A stretch of DNA of 32,749 bases from positions 1 to 32,749 of the forward strand of contig JAHBAL020000505.1 of assembly GCA_018500105.2 (NCBI GenBank), given 5' to 3'. The DNA comes from Anaerolineae bacterium (GTDB lineage Bacteria > Chloroflexota > Anaerolineae > J036 > Brachytrichaceae). The notes beneath the pieces were generated by a model, which saw nothing but the letters and a program-made list of their open reading frames with translations, was not told where the DNA came from and searched no databases. Positions 1 to 5,671 of this stretch are shown one piece after another; position 1 is the stretch's first letter, and each line of letters begins with the position of its first letter. A program made the position numbers and the translations under genes.

Positions 1-143
1 CAAAAGTCAGCCGCATTCTAAACCGTCATCTCCGCGAACGCGGAGATCCATAACTTGGTCGGCTCAAAACATAGCAATTTCATCAAATGATGCCCGTTTA
101 GTTATGGATTCCCTCTTTCGAGGGAATGACGAAACGACTTTTG
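1..143. repeat. MITE-like palindromic element with short terminal inverted repeats
   Basis: The ends are short inverted repeats (CAAAAGTC at 1-8, GACTTTTG at 136-143). Inside lie two long imperfectly complementary arms, about 26-57 and 101-132, each carrying its own small hairpin (CTCCGCG/CGCGGAG and TTCCCTC/GAGGGAA). The whole can fold into a cruciform. No ORF is inside. This is the look of a non-autonomous mobile repeat, and hairpins of the form gtcattcccgcgaaagcgggaat are common in many bacterial genomes. The left end coincides with the window edge, so the true boundary and any target-site duplication cannot be seen. Confidence 0.6.
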
Positions 144-194
144 AACAGCCTTTAAGCGGTTGGTAGAAAACTTGACGAAGGTATTAACCAATTC

Positions 195-292
195 AAACCT
201 TTGCGTTCTTTGTGCGCTTTGTGGTGAAAATCAAACTTTCGCGTAAGCCATAAACTTATCTTTGCGTTTTTGCGCTTTTGCGAGCAAATTTC
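195..292. repeat. Half-arm copies of two spacer repeat families
   Basis: Positions 197-232 match the right arm of the ctttgtgcgctttgtgg repeat seen again at 14980-15010. Positions 252-284 match the right arm of the TTTTTGCG-type hairpins at 25148-25221 and 25932-25995. No complementary left arm is visible here. The rest of 144-322 shows no gene. Confidence 0.5.
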
Positions 293-322
293 TTCTCACA
301 GCGCCAGAGCATGCTCAACGTA

Positions 323-350
323 AATCCCCAATCCCTAATCCCCAATCCTC
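323..350. repeat. Heptamer array (AATCCCC/AATCCCT words), 4 units
   Basis: Four 7-bp words in register: AATCCCC 323-329, AATCCCT 330-336, AATCCCC 337-343, AATCCTC 344-350. The stop codon of the adjacent minus-strand glycosyltransferase (335-337) straddles words 2 and 3, and its last five residues are read from words 3 and 4. The complementary arm is not obvious. Confidence 0.7.
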
Positions 351-1483
351 AACGCCTTGACCCGCGCCGCAAATGTATCCCAATTCAGCACTTCGTCGTA
401 GCGACGGCGGGCGGCTTGGCGCATGGCGGCATAATGTTGGGGCTGGCGAATGAGGTTCGTGATCGCATCGGCGTAGGCGGTGGGCGGAGCGTCGGGCGGC
501 AACAATAACCCATTCACCCCATGCTGCACGATGGACGGCACGCCGCCAGTGGCCCGCGCAAGCACCGGCAACCCCAGCGCCATCGCCTCGCAAAACACAA
601 TACCATACGCCTCGGCCCGCGACGGCACAAAAAACAGGTGTGCCTTGGCATAAAGCGCCTGCAATTGCGCGGCTTGGTCGGGCACGCCCTTGCGCAAAAA
701 GCCGTGCACGGTGGTCAATTGCGGATGTCGCACGGGCAACGTCACTGATGTGCCAACAATGTCCACCTGCGTCGGCACACCGGCCCGAATGAGCGCGTCT
801 TGCGCATCTAGCACCGTGTCTAGCCCCTTGCGATGTTGCTCGACCGCCACAAACAACAAGCGCAACGGCGCAGCGATTGGCACATCGGCAACGTTGGCAG
901 GCACATGCTCGGCGGGCAAATTGGCCCCATATTCGATCAGGTGCAATTTGTCGCGGGCGATGCCATAATCGCGGGCGGCGCTTTCGAGCGCCCACGCCGA
1001 TGGGTAAATGACGGCGGCAGCCTTGCGCAAGGTGGCTTGTTCGGCGGCGCGGGCGGCTTGGCGCGGCGCGGGCTGCCAATTGCTAAACCAATCATAATAG
1101 CCGTCACAAGCCGCGAATGTGCCATCGCTGGTGTAAATGAGCGGCTGGCGAAATTGGCACAAACCGACCTCCGGCGTCACAATCGCATACACGGCATCGG
1201 GCTGCGTTTGCGCGACACGGCGGTCAATCTCGGCAGCGACAGCCTGCATATTGGCGCGGGTGTAACGCGCAAACCACAACGGCACGCCGCGCCCCAAGGC
1301 CTTACGCGCCGCACGAAAAACCCATTCGCGCCCGCGCTGCCATTTTGGCACAGGGGTTTGAATGGGGTATCCGGCAATCAACTCGAACTTAGCTCGCCGC
1401 AACCCCGCCAACATAAAGTAAGGGATGCCGCTCCATGCGCGGGGCTGGCTAAAATCTTCGAGGCCGATGATGAGTAATTTCAT
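335..1483 (-). CDS. Glycosyltransferase family 4 (GT-B fold)
   Basis: A 382-residue protein predicted to transfer a sugar from a nucleotide-sugar donor, probably in exopolysaccharide or glycoconjugate synthesis. The C-terminal half carries the retaining GT4 signature: FVPSRAEAYGIVFCEAM, with an E-x7-E pair, followed by GLPVLA and a GGVPSIV / NGLLLPP loop. The N-terminus starts directly with a beta-strand (MKLLIIG), supporting the start at 1483. No Shine-Dalgarno is possible in the usual place because a heptamer array abuts the ATG. The stop codon and last five residues (LRIGD) lie in another heptamer array. A second glycosyltransferase lies upstream on the same strand, so the two may act in one pathway. 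Acceptor and donor cannot be told from sequence. Confidence 0.88.
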   Translation of the reverse strand: MKLLIIGLEDFSQPRAWSGIPYFMLAGLRRAKFELIAGYPIQTPVPKWQRGREWVFRAARKALGRGVPLWFARYTRANMQAVAAEIDRRVAQTQPDAVYAIVTPEVGLCQFRQPLIYTSDGTFAACDGYYDWFSNWQPAPRQAARAAEQATLRKAAAVIYPSAWALESAARDYGIARDKLHLIEYGANLPAEHVPANVADVPIAAPLRLLFVAVEQHRKGLDTVLDAQDALIRAGVPTQVDIVGTSVTLPVRHPQLTTVHGFLRKGVPDQAAQLQALYAKAHLFFVPSRAEAYGIVFCEAMALGLPVLARATGGVPSIVQHGVNGLLLPPDAPPTAYADAITNLIRQPQHYAAMRQAARRRYDEVLNWDTFAARVKALRIGD

Positions 1484-1563
1484 GTTGAGGGTTGAGAGTT
1501 GAGGGTTGAGGGTTAAGCGTTGAGAGTTGAGGACTCTTAACTCTCAACCCTCAACTCTCAACT
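1484..1563. repeat. Heptamer hairpin array (GTTGAGG words)
   Basis: Seven 7-bp words of type GTTGAGG/GTTGAGA fill 1484-1532 in perfect register (one variant, GTTAAGC). Four complementary words of type ACTCTCA/ACCCTCA follow at 1533-1560. The two halves can pair as a long hairpin. Plus-strand words contain TGA, and the complementary arm gives TGA on the minus strand. The minus-strand gene at 1551-2675 terminates inside the right arm, at 1551-1553. Confidence 0.9.
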
Positions 1564-2675
1564 GAAATAAACGCCTGCCCAAAACCGTGCTGACAATGAA
1601 AGTCACGGTAGTCGGCTTGCATATACGCGAGGCGTGGGGCGATGGTAGGGTCGTGTGCCAGCCGAACGATATCACATAGCAACTGCGGGCTGTGCCAGTC
1701 GAGCACACATTCGCCCAAACCGTAACGCCGCAGTTCGTGCGCGGCCCAAGTATTGGGCGTAACCACGGTCAGCTTGCCCAATGAAATCGCCTCGGTGAAG
1801 ATGCCGGAGGTGCGTTTGCCATAAATCGCTTCATCGTAAGGCAACAACACGACATCCACTTCGTTCAACAACGCCAAATAATCGGCACGCGGCAAGCCAT
1901 TGGGCAGCAACTGCACGGCGCATGTGTCATCGCTCTGGGCAATTTGGGTGGATTGGGCGACCATCAATTTCATTTGTGCGGCGCAATCGGTCAGGCTTGC
2001 CAAACGCTGAATATTAGCCAAGCCCTTTTCGGGCAAGGGGCGACCCGGCCACCAACAATTGAGACATTCCCCTTTCAGAAATTGGGCTTCTTTCAAAAAC
2101 CCAATTTCTCTTGAGCGCAATTCTTCATCGGGCGTGGGCACAACCGGAATGACGCGCACGGGCTGGCGCAAGGCGGGCTGCAAATCGTCGCGCATGGTCT
2201 CGCTGTCGGTCATCAACACCACGTTTTGCGCACCCACCAGCTTGCCCAACACCCAATTTAACCCGCGATAGAGCAACGCCTTGCGCGGGCTGCGAAAACT
2301 GAAGCGATAGAGCAACCACACGCGCATATCGCGGCGCGGCAAATGCAACAACGCCAAGATCAGCCCAATTAAATGTGGCAGGGCGAATGTTTCGAGAAAC
2401 AAGATATTGCGCTGCTGCGGCAACAACGCGCCACGCAAATACGAATGAAGCGAACGCGCAAAGCGCCAAATACTGCGCCAATTGCTCGCGCCAGTGGGCG
2501 GCGGTAGCAACGCCTTGTGCCAGCCGTCGGGCAATGCCGCAATCCGCGCTGCCGCTGGCACGGCCACCCTCGTCGTCCAGCCCCGCGCCCGCATCGCCTC
2601 GGCAATGCGCAAGGCATAGGCATATTCATGCCCCACGTCTTCGTTGGCGTTGATAAGGAGAGTGATCAGATTCAT
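1551..2675 (-). CDS. Glycosyltransferase (GT1/GT4-like), C-terminus inside a repeat array
   Basis: A 374-residue protein starting at MNLITLLINANEDVG (ATG complement at 2673-2675). An in-frame extension to 2765 exists, but its 30 residues are encoded by spacer repeats and are rejected. The N-terminal domain has a GT-B-like opening (GHEYAYALRIAEAMRARGW). The C-terminal domain holds EVDVVLLPYDE and GIFTEAISLGKLTVVTP, the usual place of the donor-binding acidic motif. It lies 67 bp upstream of the 335-1483 glycosyltransferase on the same strand. The last residues (VES) and the TGA stop come from the heptamer array. No close family name is recognised, so the function is limited to 'glycosyltransferase'. 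Confidence 0.78.
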   Translation of the reverse strand: MNLITLLINANEDVGHEYAYALRIAEAMRARGWTTRVAVPAAARIAALPDGWHKALLPPPTGASNWRSIWRFARSLHSYLRGALLPQQRNILFLETFALPHLIGLILALLHLPRRDMRVWLLYRFSFRSPRKALLYRGLNWVLGKLVGAQNVVLMTDSETMRDDLQPALRQPVRVIPVVPTPDEELRSREIGFLKEAQFLKGECLNCWWPGRPLPEKGLANIQRLASLTDCAAQMKLMVAQSTQIAQSDDTCAVQLLPNGLPRADYLALLNEVDVVLLPYDEAIYGKRTSGIFTEAISLGKLTVVTPNTWAAHELRRYGLGECVLDWHSPQLLCDIVRLAHDPTIAPRLAYMQADYRDFHCQHGFGQAFISVES

Positions 2676-2680
2676 ACAAA

Positions 2681-2786
2681 GTGGATAGTAATAGTGGATA
2701 GTGATAGTAAATAGTGATAGCAGCGTTAAGTGCCAATCATACACAACCCTACTATCCACTATCACTATCCACTATCCACTCTATCC
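2681..2786. repeat. 7+6-bp word hairpin array (GTGGATA / GTGATA words) between divergent genes
   Basis: The left arm (2681-2720) alternates words such as GTGGATA and GTGATA, a 13-bp composite period. The right arm (2751-2786) carries the complement (TATCCAC / TATCAC). The array sits between two divergent start codons, so it is not a simple terminator. The same family recurs at 9201-9256 and 22694-22778. Confidence 0.85.
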
Positions 2787-2788
2787 GT

Positions 2789-2794
2789 TATCAT
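2789..2794 (+). promoter_or_regulatory. Possible -10 box close to the start codon
   Basis: TATCAT lies 7 nt before the ATG at 2802, matching TANNNT. No Shine-Dalgarno is seen. With this spacing transcription would start at or next to the ATG, giving a leaderless mRNA. No clear -35 is visible because the repeat arm occupies that place. Confidence 0.35.
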
Positions 2795-2801
2795 TAAGCT
2801 C

Positions 2802-3764
2802 ATGGTAGACAGATCAAACCCACACACAAAATCGGCCTATGGCGGCGATGGCTGGCGACCGAGGCTGACGGCCTTGCGCGAGGAACTGGGCACGGCCCGC
2901 TGGGCCAATGGCGGCATTGACAGCGAGTATGCCCCGCTCAAGCAAGTATTGCTGTATCGTCCGGGCCAAGAATTGGCGGCCTCGGCAGATTTTAAGGCCG
3001 TGCAAATGCTCGAACCGCTCGACATTGGCAAGGCCATTCACCAACATGACGCAATGGCGCAAGCCTACCGCGACAACGGCGTGACCGTGCATTATGCCGA
3101 GGTGGTCGGGCAAGCGCCGACGCCCAACCAAATGTTTATGGCAGATTTGTTCGTGATGACGCCCGAAGGCGCGATCATTGCGCGGCCTGCGTCGGAGGTG
3201 CGGGCGGGCGAAGAGCGCTGGGCAGCGCGAAAAATCGCCGAGCTTGGCATACCGATTGTGCGTAGCGTGAGCGGACGCGGCACATTTGAAGGCGCAGACC
3301 TGATGTGGCTCGACCCCAAAACCGCCATTATTGGGCGCGGGTTGCGCACCAATGATGAGGCCATTGAGCAAATTGCGGGGGTGCTGGACGAGATGGGCGT
3401 TGACACGATCGAGGTGGATATGCCCATCGGCACGATGCACCTGATGGGCATGTTGCGCTTTTTGGACAAGGATTTGGCGCTGGCGTGGCCGGTGCGCATC
3501 GCCCATCGCGCCGTAGATGCGCTGCGTGAGCGCGGCTACCGTGTGGTGTTTTTCCCCGACGAAAAGGAGTCCCGCGACGGCATGGCCTTCAACCTCGTCA
3601 ATCTCGGCCCGGGCAAGGTGCTGATGGCGGCGGGCAACCCCATCACCGAGCGCTTTCTCACCGAGCTAGGCGTCGAATGCGTCACCACGCCCGTTGACGA
3701 ACTCGCCAAAGCCGCCGGCGCGATTGGCTGTTTGACGGGGATATTGGAGAGAGCCGAAAGATAA
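2802..3764 (+). CDS. Arginine deiminase / amidinotransferase-fold enzyme (guanidino-group modifying)
   Basis: A 320-residue member of the guanidine-modifying enzyme superfamily (dimethylarginine dimethylaminohydrolase, arginine deiminase, amidinotransferase). Visible active-site elements are FEGAD at 162-166 (guanidine-binding acidic residue), His213 in GTMHL, and the nucleophile Cys310 in GAIGCLTG near the C-terminus. NQMFMADLF (109-117) matches the conserved substrate-side strand. ATG at 2802 was chosen; the open frame from 2730 is encoded by spacer repeats. Gly and Met flank His213 (HLMGM), where many relatives have HLD, so substrate specificity is uncertain. It is divergent from the glycosyltransferase and followed at once by a heptamer hairpin. 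Confidence 0.82.
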   Translation: MVDRSNPHTKSAYGGDGWRPRLTALREELGTARWANGGIDSEYAPLKQVLLYRPGQELAASADFKAVQMLEPLDIGKAIHQHDAMAQAYRDNGVTVHYAEVVGQAPTPNQMFMADLFVMTPEGAIIARPASEVRAGEERWAARKIAELGIPIVRSVSGRGTFEGADLMWLDPKTAIIGRGLRTNDEAIEQIAGVLDEMGVDTIEVDMPIGTMHLMGMLRFLDKDLALAWPVRIAHRAVDALRERGYRVVFFPDEKESRDGMAFNLVNLGPGKVLMAAGNPITERFLTELGVECVTTPVDELAKAAGAIGCLTGILERAER

Positions 3765-3905
3765 GCCATGAGCTTTGAGCCATGAGCCGTGAGCCAGAAG
3801 CCGTGAGTCGTGAGCTTTGAGCTTAAAAGGCAGCATGTGCAAATCACGACTGATAACACACAACCCAAGGCTCAAAGCTCAAAGCTCATGGCTCACGGCT
3901 CAAAG
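3765..3905. repeat. Heptamer hairpin array (GCCATGA words)
   Basis: Eight words of type GCCATGA / GCCGTGA / GCTTTGA fill 3765-3820, starting right after the TAA of the upstream gene. Five complementary words (CTCAAAG, CTCATGG, CTCACGG) fill 3871-3905. The spacer between the arms is about 50 bp. The minus-strand acyltransferase ends in the right arm at 3886. The same family is found inside the paaB coding sequence (10449-10545). Confidence 0.9.
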
Positions 3906-4533
3906 CTACATCCCCATACACCCCCCGATACTTTTCGGGAAGCATGGCGGCGATGGTGCGCATGATGCGCTCGGTCGAGGCGTCGTGGCTGTCGCCGGGG
4001 GTGAGGGTGATGGGTTGGCCGATCACGACATGCACGTCGGCGCGGCGCAGACGCTTGAGGTTGGGTTCGATGTTCTCGACGCCCCAAATGGCGACCGGAA
4101 TGACCGGCACGTTGGCCTTGGCGGCGATCCACGCGATGCCGTTGCGGGCCTGTTGCATACCGCCGGTTTTGGTGCGCGTGCCTTCGGGCGCAAGGCCAAC
4201 CACCCAGCCGCGTTTGAGTGCGTTGAGCACTGCCGACAATGCGGCGCGGTCTACTTCGCCGCGCTTAATCCAAATGATGTTGATGCGCTCGAACAACAGG
4301 CGAAAGGGCAAGACCTTGCGCCATTTGTCGGCGGCCACGCCGGTCAGGCGATGGGTGGCGGGCATGAGCGACATCATGGTGGGCGGGTCCCATTGGGTCA
4401 GGTGGTTGCCCACCAACAAATACGGCGCGGGGTGGCTGAGGTTTTCTAGCCCTTCGGCGTGCATTTTGCACACCGTGCGCATCATGATGCGAATCCCGCC
4501 AACAATTAGACGATACCAAAATTCGTTTGACAT
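3886..4533 (-). CDS. 1-acyl-sn-glycerol-3-phosphate acyltransferase-like protein (PlsC/LPLAT family)
   Basis: A 215-residue membrane-associated acyltransferase that would add a fatty acyl chain to lysophosphatidate or a similar acceptor in phospholipid synthesis. The catalytic NHx4D motif is NHLTQWD (about 43-49). The second block is around WIKRGEVDR. The phosphate-binding EGTR motif lies in APEGTRTKTG (about 115-124), followed by PVIPVAIWG. Length fits compact bacterial PlsC proteins. The last five or six residues (ALSREP) and the TGA stop are encoded by the heptamer array at 3871-3905, so the native C-terminus may have been replaced. A TATGAT box lies 6 nt before the ATG. Confidence 0.88.
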   Translation of the reverse strand: MSNEFWYRLIVGGIRIMMRTVCKMHAEGLENLSHPAPYLLVGNHLTQWDPPTMMSLMPATHRLTGVAADKWRKVLPFRLLFERINIIWIKRGEVDRAALSAVLNALKRGWVVGLAPEGTRTKTGGMQQARNGIAWIAAKANVPVIPVAIWGVENIEPNLKRLRRADVHVVIGQPITLTPGDSHDASTERIMRTIAAMLPEKYRGVYGDVALSREP

Positions 4534-4539
4534 ACCCCC

Positions 4540-4545
4540 ATCATA
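4540..4545 (-). promoter_or_regulatory. Possible -10 box (TATGAT) 6 nt upstream of the acyltransferase start
   Basis: On the minus strand TATGAT is followed by GGGGGT and then ATG (4531-4533). The spacing suggests a leaderless transcript, although the G-run could serve as a weak ribosome-binding site. Confidence 0.4.
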
Positions 4546-4560
4546 CCCGCGTCACCCCCC

Positions 4561-4800
4561 GTCGTAGAGACGGGTCGCCGACCCGTCTTCGTTTCACCCA
4601 TACACACATTCGTATGTGGATTGCATATACCCCATCACAAGATGCCCCAACATCGTAGAGACGGGTCGGTGACCCGTCTTCGTGTCACCCACACACATAC
4701 AATATGCAGATTGCATAGACCCAACCCCAACGACAAAATGCGCGATGAATATAAAGGGTATGTTTGCCGAAACGGAGACGGGTCACCGACCCGTCTCTAC
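4561..4800. repeat. REP-like palindromes (GAGACGGGTC...GACCCGTCTC), three copies
   Basis: Copy 1 has arms 4568-4577 and 4579-4588, copy 2 arms 4659-4667 and 4671-4679, and copy 3 arms 4775-4784 and 4788-4797. Copies 1 and 2 are embedded in an approximately 90-bp direct duplication (4561-4650 and 4654-4741), shared downstream through the cacccacacacata and gattgcata blocks. Copy 3 lacks that tail. The spacer 4534-4867 shows nothing else that looks coding. The element resembles REP/MITE palindromes that are mobilised in trans. Confidence 0.8.
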
Positions 4801-4867
4801 GACCAAAATTTTTCGATTGGGTGGTAACCCGCCCCAGACCCCCTTCAGAGGCCCGATAGGCCAGAGT

Positions 4868-5671
4868 TCAGAGTTCCAGAATAGGGAACACGCCATACAC
4901 AAGCCGAAAACCGAAGCTGCTACTGATGTAGGGCGGGGCGTTGAAGTAGCGGTAAGACACGCGCACGTCGACTTCGTTGAAGCCGAAGCCCCCGCCGCGC
5001 AACACTCGGCTATCATTGCCATCCGTTTTAACTGAACCTTTCAAATCGGTTAGACCACTGCCATACTTAGACAAGGTCCATTCCCACACATTCCCACACA
5101 TGTCTTCACAGCCATAAGGCAGCTTATCATTGGGAAAACACCCGACCGCGCTCGTGCTTCCGATACTGGTAACGTCATAATTAGCATCTTCGGCCTTGAT
5201 CGTCTCCCCCCACGGGTAGCGGCGCTGATCGGCGCTGCCTCGTGCTGCCTTCTCCCATTCAATCTCAGTCGGCAAGCGAATGGCATAATTTAAGGTTGGC
5301 TTGCCCGATAACGCCACAATCTGACTCACCCGATCATTCAGCCAACGCGAAAACGCCAAGGCCTCGTGCCAACTCACCCCAACGACGGGATGGTTATCCT
5401 CGCCAAAGGGTTCGCGGGATTGCATGGGCTGGTCACGAAAATCGCTGTCATAGCGCCCTTTATAGCCCTTGTCAGCTTGACACCATTTCAAATCCCTTGC
5501 CTCAGCCCAATACGACGCATACGCTGCTTTTGTATACCCCCCATCAGCCACAAACTGGTTAAACTGAGCGTTGGTGATGGGGTATTGGCTGATCCAAAAA
5601 TCATTTTCAGCGTTACGCGTTTGGCTTCCTTCCCTTCGCCCAACCAAAATGGCCCGGCTGGCACATGGCAA
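4868..5671 (-). CDS. Formylglycine-generating-enzyme-like (SUMF1) domain, C-terminal part of a frameshifted NACHT gene
   Basis: The frame carries a full FGE-sulfatase/C-type-lectin-like domain: FWISQYPITNAQF, HPVVGVSWHEALAFSRW, RLPTEIEWEKAARG, PWGE, DMCGNVWEW, VLRGGGF and SFGFRLVYG in the usual order. No cysteine appears between RGGGF and GFRLV, where true formylglycine-generating enzymes keep their copper-binding Cys pair, so it is probably a non-catalytic binding domain. The first 20 or so codons up to about 5608 are an out-of-frame reading of the upstream gene. The real domain begins in the other frame as MRFCHVPAGPFWLGEG (5644-5691). Restoring one base in the A-run or T-run near 5596-5607 joins the two. 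It should therefore be read as one gene with 5488-8076. Confidence 0.8.
   Translation of the reverse strand: MPCASRAILVGRREGSQTRNAENDFWISQYPITNAQFNQFVADGGYTKAAYASYWAEARDLKWCQADKGYKGRYDSDFRDQPMQSREPFGEDNHPVVGVSWHEALAFSRWLNDRVSQIVALSGKPTLNYAIRLPTEIEWEKAARGSADQRRYPWGETIKAEDANYDVTSIGSTSAVGCFPNDKLPYGCEDMCGNVWEWTLSKYGSGLTDLKGSVKTDGNDSRVLRGGGFGFNEVDVRVSYRYFNAPPYISSSFGFRLVYGVFPILEL

Noticed and set aside
315-1079. 254-residue minus-strand ORF in another frame of the first glycosyltransferase
   Set aside because: Arg/Ala/His-rich composition typical of a shadow frame in GC-rich coding DNA.
833-1477. 214-residue plus-strand ORF opposite the glycosyltransferase
   Set aside because: It is the antisense shadow of a well-supported gene and has no recognisable motif.
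2676-2765. N-terminal extension of the glycosyltransferase at 1551-2675 (and of the plus-strand gene from 2730)
   Set aside because: Both extensions are translations of the stop-free repeat arm; the family-like N-termini begin at 2675 and 2802.
3817-4567. Two long plus-strand ORFs opposite the acyltransferase
   Set aside because: The minus-strand frame carries the NHx4D and EGTR motifs; the plus-strand frames show no family pattern and start in repeat DNA.
5596-5607. Programmed -1 ribosomal frameshift joining the NACHT and FGE parts
   Set aside because: No slippery X-XXY-YYZ heptamer with good tRNA re-pairing is present at the junction and no strong downstream structure was seen. A one-base change in a homopolymer is simpler.
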